Source: Hymenobacter metallilatus (GTDB lineage: Bacteria > Bacteroidota > Bacteroidia > Cytophagales > Hymenobacteraceae). Taken from it: a DNA stretch of 64,000 nucleotides. Made by a program: the position numbers and the translations under genes. Numbering within the stretch: position 1 is the first letter of the stretch; the number at the start of each line of letters is the position of its first letter. Below, piece by piece: positions 16,089-24,832 of the stretch. The notes beneath the pieces were generated by a model. That model was not told where the DNA came from, did no database searches, and worked only from the letters and a program-made list of their open reading frames with translations. The stretch is taken from assembly GCF_003944705.1 (NCBI RefSeq), contig NZ_RWIS01000001.1:372001-436000 (forward strand), written 5' to 3'.

Positions 16089-17129
16089 ATGATGCAGGAT
16101 ACCATTGCCCGCGTGCGGGCAGAAATTGATGCCTTCGACCTTTCTACTGCCGAGCAGCTCGACCAGTTCCGCATTGCCTACACTGGTCGTAAGGGCCAGT
16201 TGGCCGATCTGTTCGACCAGCTCAAAACAGTTCCGCAGGCCGACCGCCGGGCCGTGGGCCAGGAGCTCAACCAGCTCAAGCAGCTGGCCCAAAGCCGCTT
16301 CGAGCAGCGCCAGCAGGAACTGGAAGCTGCCAGTGCCAATGCTCCCGCCGACCCTACTTTTGATTACACGCTGCCCACCGTACCCCAGGCCCTGGGTACG
16401 CGCCACCCCCTGAGCCTAGTACGCGAGGAAATTGTGCGAATTCTGGCCCGTATTGGCTTCAACGTAGCCGAAGGACCCGAAATTGAGGATGACTGGCACA
16501 ACTTCACCGCCCTCAACTTTCCCGAAAACCACCCGGCCCGCGACATGCAGGACACGTTTTTTGTGCATCGGGAGCCGGGCGAGGCCGAATGGGTGCTGCG
16601 CACCCACACCAGCCCAGTGCAGGTGCGCGTGATGAAAGCCCAGCAGCCGCCCATCCGCAGCATTATGCCGGGCCGGGTATACCGCAATGAGGCCATTTCG
16701 GCCCGCGCCCACATGATGTTCCATCAGGTGGAAGCCTTATTTGTGGATGAAAACGTGAGCTTTGCCGACCTGAAACAAACCGTGTACTACTTCGTGCAGG
16801 AACTGTTTGGCAATGATATGCAAGTGCGGTTCCGTCCGTCCTTCTTCCCTTTCACCGAGCCATCTGCCGAGATTGACATTACCTGCCTGATATGCAAAGG
16901 CAAAGGCTGCAACATCTGCAAAGGTACCGGCTGGGTGGAAATTGGGGGCTGCGGCATGGTGGACCCTGCCGTGCTGGAGCAGTCCGGCATCGATTCGGAG
17001 CGGTACTCCGGGTACGCCTGGGGGATGGGCATCGAGCGGATTACGATGCTCAAATACCAAATCAAGGACCTGCGTCTCTTTACCGAAAACGACACCCGAT
17101 TCCTGCGGCAGTTCGAGGGCGTGCAATAA
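16089..17129 (+). CDS. pheS: Phenylalanine--tRNA ligase alpha subunit
   Basis: 346 residues, normal for bacterial PheS, which forms the alpha2-beta2 enzyme with PheT and holds the catalytic site. An N-terminal coiled coil (to about residue 85) is followed by the class II core: motif 2 region MPGRVYRNEAISARAHMMFH, the HPARDMQDTF segment with VLRTHTSPVQVR, and motif 3 GMGIERITMLKY near the end. A Cys-rich hairpin CLICKGKGCNICKGTGW is present, as in many bacterial PheS. The start aligns with other PheS N-termini, so the promoter 5 nt upstream points to a leaderless mRNA. pheT is not next to it; a lipoprotein gene follows. Confidence 0.97.
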   Translation: MMQDTIARVRAEIDAFDLSTAEQLDQFRIAYTGRKGQLADLFDQLKTVPQADRRAVGQELNQLKQLAQSRFEQRQQELEAASANAPADPTFDYTLPTVPQALGTRHPLSLVREEIVRILARIGFNVAEGPEIEDDWHNFTALNFPENHPARDMQDTFFVHREPGEAEWVLRTHTSPVQVRVMKAQQPPIRSIMPGRVYRNEAISARAHMMFHQVEALFVDENVSFADLKQTVYYFVQELFGNDMQVRFRPSFFPFTEPSAEIDITCLICKGKGCNICKGTGWVEIGGCGMVDPAVLEQSGIDSERYSGYAWGMGIERITMLKYQIKDLRLFTENDTRFLRQFEGVQ

Positions 17130-17149
17130 GCCGCTGCTTCCGCTAGCCG

Positions 17150-17193
17150 AGCAGGCCGCTCTCCGAAATTCTGGTTCCGGGAAGCGGCCTGCT
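17150..17193 (+). terminator. Hairpin after pheS
   Basis: 11-bp perfect stem (agcaggccgct / agcggcctgct) with a 22-base loop, 20 bp after the pheS stop. No clear T run. Confidence 0.5.
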
Positions 17194-17273
17194 GGCGTGA
17201 TACGGTAGTTGTCTACGTACTTTTTACGTACGCTATACGTTTTCTACTCTCATCAATACCTTTTTCGGCCGCT

Positions 17274-17714
17274 ATGCGCACTTCCCTTTCTCGTATCGGA
17301 ATCTGGTTGGTTGGTGTGGGCAGTGCCGTGTTGGCGGTAAGCGCCTGCTCATCGTCGGACGATACGCAGCCGCAGATTCCATTGGCCGCCGTGAATGAGG
17401 TGCTGTTCCTGACCGACCAGCAGAACAGTAATCTGCGCTTCGACAACGGAGCTGTATACAGCAAAGGAGGCGTACGGGGTATCATTGTGGTTCGGCAAAA
17501 TGCCAGCTCCTACCTCGCCTTCGAACGAAACTGTCCCTACCAACCGCTCGACACCTGCGCCCGGGTAAAGATTGAACCATTTTTGCGCTTATACGACCCC
17601 TGCTGTAACTCTCAATTCAGCTTGCAGGGCCAACCACAGAGTGGCCCCGCTACCCGAGCACTCCGCCAGTATTCCACAGCTCTTTCTGGCAACACTTTGA
17701 CAATCACTAACTAG
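17274..17714 (+). CDS. Lipoprotein with degenerate Rieske-like domain
   Basis: 146 residues; lipoprotein signal (VLAVSACSSSDD, Cys about 25). The body follows the Rieske fold order: YLAFERNCPYQP, a spacer, DPCCNSQFSLQGQPQSGPAT and LRQYSTALSGNTLTI. In a true Rieske protein these blocks hold CxH and CxxH/CPCHGS ligands; here the histidines are replaced (CPY, CCNS), so a normal 2Fe-2S cluster cannot be bound in the usual way. Similar short lipoproteins exist in Bacteroidota. Role unknown. It ends just upstream of the tRNA-Asn promoter. Confidence 0.7.
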   Translation: MRTSLSRIGIWLVGVGSAVLAVSACSSSDDTQPQIPLAAVNEVLFLTDQQNSNLRFDNGAVYSKGGVRGIIVVRQNASSYLAFERNCPYQPLDTCARVKIEPFLRLYDPCCNSQFSLQGQPQSGPATRALRQYSTALSGNTLTITN

Positions 17715-17745
17715 GGTATCCATCAAAAAAAATTCAAAACACAAG

Positions 17746-17777
17746 TTTGGAGCTTCCGAAACTTTGCTCTAATATTG
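17746..17777 (+). promoter_or_regulatory. Promoter of tRNA-Asn
   Basis: TTTG (17746-17749), 20-bp spacer, TAATATTG (17770-17777; one mismatch to TAnnTTTG). This is the full -33/-7 arrangement, 30 bp before the mature tRNA. Confidence 0.6.
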
Positions 17778-17807
17778 CACCAGCAACGGCAAAACGCCGC
17801 CATAACC

Positions 17808-17884
17808 GCTTCCTTAGCTCAGCCGGTTAGAGCATCTGACTGTTAATCAGAGGGTCCCTGGTTCGAGCCCAGGAGGGAGCGCCA
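17808..17884 (+). tRNA. tRNA-Asn (GTT), CCA encoded
   Basis: Complete cloverleaf. The 7-bp acceptor stem is gcttcct pairing with agggagc, with discriminator G and a genomic CCA at 17882-17884. D arm includes AGCTCAGCCGGTTAGAGC, anticodon loop CTGTTAA gives anticodon GTT, and the T arm is CCTGG-TTCGAGC-CCAGG. It is a single tRNA gene followed by its own terminator. Confidence 0.97.
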
Positions 17885-17890
17885 CAGCTT

Positions 17891-17931
17891 AGAAAGCCTC
17901 TTGTAAATCATTGATTTACAAGAGGCTTTCT
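17891..17931 (+). terminator. Terminator after tRNA-Asn
   Basis: 20-bp perfect stem (17891-17910 with 17912-17931) beginning 7 bp after the tRNA CCA, followed by TCATTT. Confidence 0.85.
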
Positions 17932-18232
17932 CATTTAATATGGTTTCGTGTATGCTATGGATTAGCAACATAGCCCTACAAGATCGGAGTCAGGAATGTG
18001 ATGAAATTGGCGAAATCAGCACGCAATACAAGGCGGGCGCCAATAGTCTATTGGAGGTGCAAGTAGGCGCGTTTAGTTAGTGAGAAACCGAAGTAGTCTC
18101 TCATTTGCGACCCTGCGGTGATGTACTTCCGGCTATCCAGACTCCCTTTTCAACCTTTTGCAAGGAAGCGGAGTACACGCCCAATACGATCCGGACGCTC
18201 CGGCTCTGCTGTTCCTACTCTCTCTTTCCGCC
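17932..18232. other. Intergenic region, nothing recognised
   Basis: About 300 bp between the tRNA terminator and a small lipoprotein gene. There is no coding pattern, and no copy of the tRNA 3' end that would mark an integrated element. Confidence 0.5.
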
Positions 18233-18409
18233 ATGAACACCTTCCGTTACCCCCTTATTGCTGCCTTGCTGATTTTACTCACTTGCAGTCTGAGCAGTTG
18301 CGACGCTATTGGCACCATCTTCAAAGCCGGCGCCTGGACGGGTATTGTCGGTGTATTCCTAGTGGTGCTACTGGTTTGGTTTGTTATCAACCGCTTCCGT
18401 CGCTCCTAG
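18233..18409 (+). CDS. Very small lipoprotein with one membrane segment
   Basis: 58 residues from the ATG at 18233: signal peptide ending LTCSLSSC (lipobox Cys), then DAIGTIFKAGAWTG and a hydrophobic helix (IVGVFLVVLLVWFVINRF). Short proteins of this design are widespread in Bacteroidota and are sometimes mislabelled as phosphatidate cytidylyltransferase, an activity such a short chain cannot have. Function unknown. A longer frame opening at 18158 was rejected because the signal peptide starts at 18233. It ends 8 bp before a 90-bp palindrome. Confidence 0.75.
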   Translation: MNTFRYPLIAALLILLTCSLSSCDAIGTIFKAGAWTGIVGVFLVVLLVWFVINRFRRS

Positions 18410-18417
18410 TCACCTGC

Positions 18418-18507
18418 AGTAGCGGCCTCGTCTGCCTGCCTGCAAAAACGGCCCCGCTCTACGTAGAGCGGGGCCGTTTTTGCAGGCAGGCAGACGAGGC
18501 CGCTACT
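18418..18507. terminator. 90-bp perfect palindrome, bidirectional terminator
   Basis: Two 45-base halves, fully complementary and centred on TACGTA at 18462/18463. The right half includes the TAG stop of the minus-strand T9SS cargo gene (18503-18505). A GC-rich inner stem (ggccccgctcta) followed by TTTTT on either strand allows it to terminate both convergent genes. Confidence 0.88.
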
Positions 18508-20767
18508 CCTTAATAAGCCGAAGCGTTTTGGTGCTCTGGGCCGTGCGGTAACGCACCAAATACATCCCATTGGGCTGTTGCTGCATATCAATATACCCCT
18601 CTGGACTTACCGTTTGTACATGGGCTCCTATCAGGCTGAATACCTCAGCTTGCACCGGGCCACCGGAGCCGGGCACCACCAGTTGGAACAGTCCCGTACC
18701 GGGGTTGGGCTGTACCCAAGCCAGTGTCACCCCAACTGCATCTTCCACTGCTACCACCGACGAAAACGCTTCGTCACCAGTGGTATCTACCTGCCGCAAC
18801 CGGTAGTAAACTATGGTAGCTGGGGCATGCGCATCAACAAACTGATAACGGTGGGTGGTGCTACTACTGCCCTGGCCCGCCACGGCGCCGATAGCCTCAA
18901 ACTCCTGGCCAGTAGTACTACGCTCAACCACAAAATGATGGTTGTTGACTTCCTGTGCAGTTTCCCAAGTAGCAACAACACCCGTTTTGCCGCGTTGAGC
19001 GGAGAACTGGATTAGTTGCACCGGCAACGGGCCACTTGCCCTGGAGGAAACGGAAAAGGGCGAAAAACTCGTAATACCCGAACGGCTCGCCGTATATGTG
19101 CTACCACCATCGAGGGAGGAGGCCCCGGTAACGGCCGTGCCATAATCCCACTTGTTGGTAGTTGGGTTGTAGTGTTCCAAGCGGGCGTTAGCGGGCACAA
19201 AATTGCTGGTATGTTCTGCAGCCGGCCATTGCAATTGCAACGTTGCGCTGGAATTTCCCTCCACTTCTTCTTCCACAAACCAGGTGCGCCTCACGTTACG
19301 GTTGCTTATGGCCGTGCCATTGCCATTTCGCCCGGTGTAAGTGGCATACATTCCGTTCTTCACGTGCACGCTAAATACGTCCTCGGAGCGAGCGGCCGTT
19401 TGAGTCAGGAAAGCCGGAGTATAGGTGGTACCTGTACCTACCGGGTACTTTACAGCAACACCATCGGCCTGCACCGTTTGCTTGAGCATACCCACACCGT
19501 TCGTACGGATAAAGGCATTGTTGTCACCACCAGTAATCTTGCCGCCTCGAATAATGGTCAGGTCGTAGTCGCCCAGAGTAAGGTAAGATGTACCGCTAAG
19601 GGTCAGGTCGCCGTTGATGATGGTGCTACCGGTTAACAGTTTCTGGCTGGTGCCATCGAGTAGCAGGTTGCCGTAGTTCTGGCTGGTGAGCGGGGTATTA
19701 CTACCATCCCGAACGTATTTCACAGTGCTTTTATTGGCTATTCGCCCCAACGTAGGCAATTGCCCACCCCCACGCTGAATGTCCAGCGTGGCGTTATCCA
19801 GTACATCAACAGTACCGGTGATACCGTTGCCGCCACCGTTCAGAATCAGCAGATACGCAGCAGCACTACCGTCGCCAACTACTATTTTGGAGTTGGCCCC
19901 ACTTACCGTCCAGTTGGCCGCTACCCGGTCGTCGGTAATTGCCGACAGGATGTAATACGTACGCCCAGCCGTTGTGAAATTGGCCGGGCTAGCACCCGAG
20001 CCGTTTTTGTTGGGTGCCCAGCTGGCAAGGCTGTTCAGGTTGCCTGTTCCCTTGTAGTAATACACATCCGTTTCCGGCGTCACCGTTACATCGTCTACCG
20101 ATAGGCCGTTACCATTGGTAGCGTTATTCAGTTCGTAACGCCAACGCAGCATTATTTCAGCAGTATTGGCCAAGTTGATATCCTGAATGGTATAGGTGCG
20201 GGTACGGCGGTTAGCTGAGGAGTTGCCGTTTTTGTTGTCAATTACCGTAGCCGTCGATGGGGCATCCACGTTCAGGGCCGATACATTGGTCCAGACACCG
20301 CTCCCAACCGAAGTAATGGCGGTTGCGCTGGTTCGGTAATCAAACGAAACCTGCGCCTGATCTTGGCGGCCGGAGTTATACCACTGCTCAATGGCAAACG
20401 ATATACCCAGGTTTTTGATAACAGTACCGGTAGTGTTTTTGAAGCGGATTGCCACGTAGCCAGTGCCGGTAATAGCAAATGAAGCCACGCCACCTAACGC
20501 CCGATCCGAAGCGCCATCATCCCCGAAATGATAAAAATTAGCGGCTGTGTTGGAGCCATCGTTACCAGTGCAGGGCAGAGACTGATACGGTCCATATTCA
20601 ATGTACACCCCGCCAATTGTGGAATTACTAACGAAGGTAGTTTTTCCATTGAGCGAGTTAAAATCCTCCACATAAGGATTTACCGACGCCAGATTAATTT
20701 GGGCTGAAGCCAGCCGGGGGCAGATGAGCCCTATAAGGCCCACCAGCAAAATGTAATATTGTTTCAT
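18503..20767 (-). CDS. Secreted protein with type IX secretion sorting domain
   Basis: 754 residues. Signal peptide MKQYYILLVGLIGLICPRLASA/Q; a large Thr/Ser/Asn/Gly-rich ectodomain; then PLPVQLIQFSAQRGKTGVVA...WETAQEVNNHHFVVERS, a fibronectin-like block usual before T9SS domains. The final ~80 residues (VQPNPGTGLFQLVV...VFSLIGAHVQTV...GMYLVRYRTA...KTLRLIKE) are a type A C-terminal domain that directs export through the type IX secretion system and attachment or release at the cell surface. The N-terminal part (YVEDFNSL, LSVDDVTVTPETDV) resembles jelly-roll surface proteins. No catalytic motif seen, so it is more likely adhesive or structural. Confidence 0.88.
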   Translation of the reverse strand: MKQYYILLVGLIGLICPRLASAQINLASVNPYVEDFNSLNGKTTFVSNSTIGGVYIEYGPYQSLPCTGNDGSNTAANFYHFGDDGASDRALGGVASFAITGTGYVAIRFKNTTGTVIKNLGISFAIEQWYNSGRQDQAQVSFDYRTSATAITSVGSGVWTNVSALNVDAPSTATVIDNKNGNSSANRRTRTYTIQDINLANTAEIMLRWRYELNNATNGNGLSVDDVTVTPETDVYYYKGTGNLNSLASWAPNKNGSGASPANFTTAGRTYYILSAITDDRVAANWTVSGANSKIVVGDGSAAAYLLILNGGGNGITGTVDVLDNATLDIQRGGGQLPTLGRIANKSTVKYVRDGSNTPLTSQNYGNLLLDGTSQKLLTGSTIINGDLTLSGTSYLTLGDYDLTIIRGGKITGGDNNAFIRTNGVGMLKQTVQADGVAVKYPVGTGTTYTPAFLTQTAARSEDVFSVHVKNGMYATYTGRNGNGTAISNRNVRRTWFVEEEVEGNSSATLQLQWPAAEHTSNFVPANARLEHYNPTTNKWDYGTAVTGASSLDGGSTYTASRSGITSFSPFSVSSRASGPLPVQLIQFSAQRGKTGVVATWETAQEVNNHHFVVERSTTGQEFEAIGAVAGQGSSSTTHRYQFVDAHAPATIVYYRLRQVDTTGDEAFSSVVAVEDAVGVTLAWVQPNPGTGLFQLVVPGSGGPVQAEVFSLIGAHVQTVSPEGYIDMQQQPNGMYLVRYRTAQSTKTLRLIKE

Positions 20768-20902
20768 AGAAAGAAGAAAGAGAGTATGTAACCTGATGAT
20801 GGCTAAATACCATTGGAACAGTACTACAAGTATAGGTATTCTTTTAGCAACCCTCTATTTCAAAACTCAACCATACCGACACTCAGACAACTATATGCAA
20901 AA

Positions 20903-20930
20903 AAAAGAGGCCCCTTCCGGAGCCTCTTTT
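20903..20930 (-). terminator. Terminator of the hydroxylase gene
   Basis: 9-bp stem (aaaagaggc / gcctctttt) with a long A run on the plus strand, which becomes a T run for the minus-strand gene ending at 20957. Confidence 0.8.
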
Positions 20931-20956
20931 ATGATTGTATGAATATATATATAATA

Positions 20957-21628
20957 CTATTTTTTCTTAGGCATGGTACCCACTATGTGGTCCCAGAGAG
21001 TAGTACTTACTCCGAAGGCAATTTCATCCTGGCGGTAATGGTGTTGGGCATGGTGGTGCCACCAGAATTTCAGAAAGTTTTTGGGCGGAGAGTACATATG
21101 AATGGCATAATGCACAAACAGGTACAGCGCATAGCCAAACACGAATCCGGCCAGAATTCCGAAACCGGCATTGCCGAAGGTGAACCGGAAGATAAAAAAC
21201 AGGAGGGAGGCCACAAATACCGTCAGGATAGGCGGCATGGCCAAGCGGGTTTTATCCTTAGGAAACTCATGATGCACCCCGTGCATGGTATACTGAAACT
21301 TAGCCTTGCGCGGAGTATTGGTGTTCATGTGGTACACGAAGCGGTGCATCAGGTACTCGGCCAGCGTAAATAAGAACCACCCGCCCAGAAATAAGCCAAA
21401 CGCCGACAGCCCCGTGAGCAAGCCCTGACTGAGGCTGTAATACAGGCTAACCGCAGCAACGGCAAAGAAAATAGTGAGCGGACCAGCAATGTGCGTATGC
21501 GTAAGGCGCTCGAGCACCGGATTTTCGAACAGACGAGCCGAGCCTTTATGCTTGGGCTTGATGGCCTCAGGCGTTTTGGCGGGTGTAACAGGGGCAATGA
21601 TTTCCGGAGCTTCGGAAGTGGTATTCAT
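20957..21628 (-). CDS. Fatty acid hydroxylase / sterol desaturase superfamily membrane protein
   Basis: 223 residues from the ATG at 21628 (MNTTSEAPEII). Four or so membrane helices and the diiron histidine clusters of the family: HRFVYH (after LFTLAEYLM), HGVHHEFPKDK, HYAIHMYSPP and WHHHAQHHYR. Enzymes of this type 2-hydroxylate fatty acyl chains; in sphingolipid-making Bacteroidota such as Hymenobacter they may act on sphingolipid acyl chains, which is inference. An exact TATTTTTG box lies 25 bp upstream. Confidence 0.88.
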   Translation of the reverse strand: MNTTSEAPEIIAPVTPAKTPEAIKPKHKGSARLFENPVLERLTHTHIAGPLTIFFAVAAVSLYYSLSQGLLTGLSAFGLFLGGWFLFTLAEYLMHRFVYHMNTNTPRKAKFQYTMHGVHHEFPKDKTRLAMPPILTVFVASLLFFIFRFTFGNAGFGILAGFVFGYALYLFVHYAIHMYSPPKNFLKFWWHHHAQHHYRQDEIAFGVSTTLWDHIVGTMPKKK

Positions 21629-21652
21629 ACCAATACAGGAAGGATGAAGGCG

Positions 21653-21660
21653 CAAAAATA
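21653..21660 (-). promoter_or_regulatory. -7 promoter box
   Basis: TATTTTTG on the minus strand, 25 bp before the ATG at 21628. Confidence 0.55.
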
Positions 21661-21699
21661 CGCACGCTTGCGCAAATGCCGGGCCACTCATTCAGCATT

Positions 21700-22221
21700 T
21701 TATGCCGTGGTACGGTAACGGGCCAGCAGGTGTTGTACGGTTTCTACGGAACAGGTAGGAGCCGTACAGCGCAGCGGTGCACGCTCATAAAACCGTTGCC
21801 GGGCCTCCAAGGTTTCGCGCAGACGGGTTTCCAGACTGCTGGCATCGGGCAGCGAGGCCAGCAGCGGGCGGGTGGCGGCTACGGCCAGCAGCCGGCGCAC
21901 CAGCTCCTCCACTGGTACGGCCAGGTACAGCGTCAGGCCGGTTTCCAGCAGCAACTCCAGATTGTGATGAAAGCAGGGCGTACCACCACCGGTAGCCAGC
22001 ACCAGTTGCGGCTGCTCCGTTAGCAGGGTGCGCAACACATCCGCTTCGCGCTGCCGGAAATACTCCTCCCCTTCCTGGGCAAATATTTCGGATACGCTCC
22101 GCTGCTCCCGCCGCACAATTTCCTCATCCAGATCCAGAAAAGGCAGCTGGTAGGCTACGGCCAGTGCCCGGCCCAGGGTAGTTTTGCCCGCACCGGGCAT
22201 GCCAATCAGGTACAGGCGCAT
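21700..22221 (-). CDS. aroK: Shikimate kinase
   Basis: 173 residues from the ATG at 22221 (MRLYLIGMPGAGKTTLGRAL). Phosphorylates shikimate with ATP in aromatic amino-acid synthesis. The Walker A GMPGAGKTT, the shikimate-binding FLDLDEEIVRREQRSVSEIF, the Arg in EYFRQREADVL and the Walker-B-like ATGGGTPCFHHN are all present, along with the lid RPLL. The longer frame to 22332 gives an unlikely His/Phe-rich leader. It stands alone, 200 bp from the ABC permease gene upstream. Confidence 0.95.
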   Translation of the reverse strand: MRLYLIGMPGAGKTTLGRALAVAYQLPFLDLDEEIVRREQRSVSEIFAQEGEEYFRQREADVLRTLLTEQPQLVLATGGGTPCFHHNLELLLETGLTLYLAVPVEELVRRLLAVAATRPLLASLPDASSLETRLRETLEARQRFYERAPLRCTAPTCSVETVQHLLARYRTTA

Positions 22222-22429
22222 GGATAAAATGTGGAGGACGTGAGAAATGTGATAAGTATGTGAGAAATGAAGAGGACGTGGAAAGCGGATGGGTATGGAG
22301 AATGGAAACTGGGAGAAGTAAACCGGGGCCAAACAGGCAATGAGGGCGCGACACGTTGCGGCTACTCCTTCCCTTCCGCACTTTCCTGATCCACCTTCTC
22401 CACCTCCCGCATTTCTCAGCTTCCCACCA

Positions 22430-23485
22430 TCAGCCCAGCTTTACGCGGGGGTCCAGCACGGCATACAGTACGTCAACTACAATATTCACAACCACAAACA
22501 AGGCGGCAATAAAGATGGTAGCGCCCATTACCACCGGAAAATCGAGGTTTTCAACGGCCCGAAGGGTTACCGTACCCAGGCCTTTCCAGTTGAAAATATA
22601 CTCAATAAAAAAGGCTCCTGCCATCAGCGACGCCAGCCACCCCGACACGGCCGTAAGTACCGGATTAAGAGCATTCTTGAGGGCATGCCCTACCACGGTA
22701 CGGTAGCCCGACAGGCCCTTGGCCCGCGCCGTGCGAATGTAGTCCTGGCTCATTACATCCAGCATGGAGGAACGGGTAAGCTGCACAATAACGGCCAGTG
22801 GCCGCACGCCCAGGGCAAAGGCCGGTAGCAGCAGGTTTTTGAGTACTACATGACGGCCCGTAAACGGGTCGGTTTCGAAGAGCTGCCCGGTCAGGTTCAG
22901 GCCGGTCCAGTGGCTCCAGTAGAACCCAAACGTCATGGCAATAAGAATGGCCGCCACAAAGGAAGGCACCGAAATACCCAGCACCGAAGTGGATAGCAAC
23001 ATCCTATCCAGCCAGGAGTGGGGCCGCAGCGCGGCCACCACACCTAGCCCAATACCCATTACTGCCGCTAGCAGCATAGCCACCAGGGCCAGCCAAAGCG
23101 TGCCCGTAAAGTGGTCGAGCAGGATGCTGAGAACCTCCTTGTTACTCTGAAAAGAACGACGCAGGTACGGCGTTTTGAGCACCAGGGCCTGCTTTCCCAG
23201 CGGCAGGAGCTGCACCCCGCCGTACTTGGCCACGCCCACCGAATCGCGCGGGTGCAGCCCCAGCGGCGATACATCGTTAAGGTAGCCCAGTAACTGAGCG
23301 GGCAAGGGCTGGTCGAGGCCCAGGTCCTGGGCAATGGCGGCGCGGGTAGCCGCATCACTGCGCTGACCGGCCAGCAGGGCCACCGGGTCGCCGGGCAGCA
23401 CCTGAAACAGGAAGAACACCGTGAGGGCCACGCCCAGCAGTACCAGTACGCCCTGCCACAAACGGCTCAGTACAAAACCAATCAT
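22430..23485 (-). CDS. ABC transporter permease, DppB/OppB type
   Basis: 351 residues with six predicted membrane segments. Starts MIGFVLSRLWQGVLVLLGVA and has the N-terminal signature VFFLFQVLPGDPVALLAG of peptide/nickel permeases. The inner-membrane coupling loop is DYIRTARAKGLSGYRTVVGHALKNAL (EAA-like), and the protein ends DVLYAVLDPRVKLG, also typical. It should form one half of the channel of a di/oligopeptide importer. No second permease, ATPase or binding protein is adjacent, as is common for Bacteroidota where the genes are scattered. Confidence 0.92.
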   Translation of the reverse strand: MIGFVLSRLWQGVLVLLGVALTVFFLFQVLPGDPVALLAGQRSDAATRAAIAQDLGLDQPLPAQLLGYLNDVSPLGLHPRDSVGVAKYGGVQLLPLGKQALVLKTPYLRRSFQSNKEVLSILLDHFTGTLWLALVAMLLAAVMGIGLGVVAALRPHSWLDRMLLSTSVLGISVPSFVAAILIAMTFGFYWSHWTGLNLTGQLFETDPFTGRHVVLKNLLLPAFALGVRPLAVIVQLTRSSMLDVMSQDYIRTARAKGLSGYRTVVGHALKNALNPVLTAVSGWLASLMAGAFFIEYIFNWKGLGTVTLRAVENLDFPVVMGATIFIAALFVVVNIVVDVLYAVLDPRVKLG

Positions 23486-23515
23486 TCGTTGTTGGGTGTT
23501 GGTTTTTCGTTGCTG

Positions 23516-23580
23516 GTTGCTGGTTGCTGGTTGTTGGTTGTTAGCACTGTTCTAGCAACTGACAACCAGCAACCAGCAAC
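23516..23580. repeat. Low-complexity inverted repeat (gttgctgg / ccagcaac)
   Basis: Perfect 19-bp arms at 23516-23534 and 23562-23580 within a longer run of gttgctggttgttgg units filling the gap between the permease and BT_3928-type genes. Similar words occur at 48346-48561 and about 52955-52985. Confidence 0.75.
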
Positions 23581-23584
23581 TGAC

Positions 23585-24691
23585 TTACAGCAGTTCTTCC
23601 AGCTTGCTCACCTCCGGAATATCGTGGTAGTGATATTTGCCTTTCACCACCCCGTTTTGCAGCAGAACAAAGCCGGGGTTAGAGCGAATCATGGATTTGA
23701 GCACCGTGGCATCGGCAAAGTAGTAAGTACCGGGCAGGTTCACATCGTGGCGGAAGGCATCAAACTCCTGGGGGCTACTGCTGGTGATGATGAGCGGCTG
23801 AATCTGCTTGCGCGACTTGGCCGTGGCCTCCATCAGCTTGTTGATATCCTTAAACCGGTCCCGGTCGGCATCCTGCACGTTTTGAATAATGAGCAGCAGC
23901 TTGCTTCCTTTCAGCACGGCCGGGGTGTGGTCCTGCCCTTCCCCATCAAATACTGAAAAATCGGTGATGACGGGCTTGCTGGCCTCCGGGTTCAGCACCT
24001 CCATGCTCTTATACTTCCAGGTAGAATCGGTAGGGTAGTCGGTGAAGGTCTTCATTTCGCCGTTCCGTTCCATTACGTACTGGTATTTGGCCTGCTCCCG
24101 GGGCTTCATCAGCTTCGGAATATCGTTGCCCACCTTATAGGGCAGAAAATCGAAATACGGCAGGTGGCCCAGGGCCCGCACGCCAATGCCCACCGCCACG
24201 GCCGAAGCCAGCGTGATGTACATCACGCCTGGGGTACCTTTGGCAAACACCCGGCGCAGGTAGCGCTGATTCAGGAATACCACCAGCCACAGGCCCAGCA
24301 GGAACAGGTCTTTGGCAAACGAGGTCCAGGGCGTAAGCTTGATAAAGTCGCCGAAGCAGCCGCAGTCGGTTACCTTGTTGAAGGCCGCCGAGTAAAAAGT
24401 TAGAAACCCGAAAAACACTAACAGTGCCAGCAGCACCCACAGGGTTTTGCGCAGCATCCAGCGCAGCAGCAGAGCCACGCCCAACACCACCTCCAACGAG
24501 CTAAGCACAATGCTGAGTGTGCGGGAGTGGGGAATGAAGAAAGTGAAGAAGGAGCCAAAATCCTTGGCAAATACCTCAAAATACTCCTCCAGCTTCAGGG
24601 CGGTACCAACGGGGTCGTTCAGCTTCACAAGGCCCGAGAAGATAAACACGATGCCCAGCAGCAGCCAGCAGATGCGGGTCAGTAGTTTCAT
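23585..24691 (-). CDS. BT_3928-type DoxX-like membrane protein
   Basis: 368 residues from the ATG at 24691. Four to five N-terminal membrane helices of the DoxX/MauE kind (FIFSGLVKLNDPVGTALKLEEY, HSRTLSIVLSSLEVVLGVALLLRW, FYSAAFNKVTDCGCFGD) are followed by a soluble domain of about 170 residues with a thioredoxin-like pattern (LLLIIQNVQDADRDRFKDIN ... NPGFVLLQNGVVKGKYHYHD). The Cys pair in TDCGCFGD is conserved in the MauE-type family. In Bacteroidota this gene habitually sits beside the DUF1599 gene and the divergent folP-cdaA pair, exactly as here. A role in redox or disulfide chemistry of the envelope is plausible, not shown. Confidence 0.85.
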   Translation of the reverse strand: MKLLTRICWLLLGIVFIFSGLVKLNDPVGTALKLEEYFEVFAKDFGSFFTFFIPHSRTLSIVLSSLEVVLGVALLLRWMLRKTLWVLLALLVFFGFLTFYSAAFNKVTDCGCFGDFIKLTPWTSFAKDLFLLGLWLVVFLNQRYLRRVFAKGTPGVMYITLASAVAVGIGVRALGHLPYFDFLPYKVGNDIPKLMKPREQAKYQYVMERNGEMKTFTDYPTDSTWKYKSMEVLNPEASKPVITDFSVFDGEGQDHTPAVLKGSKLLLIIQNVQDADRDRFKDINKLMEATAKSRKQIQPLIITSSSPQEFDAFRHDVNLPGTYYFADATVLKSMIRSNPGFVLLQNGVVKGKYHYHDIPEVSKLEELL

Positions 24692-24832
24692 GAACGGTGG
24701 TATAACGGAGTAGCGGCGCAACCAGGCACTTGTTCGGTTACACGCGGGCTACATTGAGAAGATGGGTTGAAGAAGGTGCGCTGAGGCTACTACGCAAATG
24801 TATGGCCCGAAGCTATGTACTCCGCTACGGCT

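Noticed and set aside
17932..18232. Possible attachment site or integrated element next to tRNA-Asn
   Set aside because: No duplicate of the tRNA 3' end and no integrase or phage-like gene nearby.
22222..22429. Purine-rich / pyrimidine-rich halves between aroK and the permease gene
   Set aside because: The two halves pair only loosely, so I do not list it as an inverted repeat.
23516..23580. CRISPR-like array in the low-complexity region near 23.5 kb
   Set aside because: The short units have no regular spacers; it is an inverted low-complexity repeat, and no cas gene is present.
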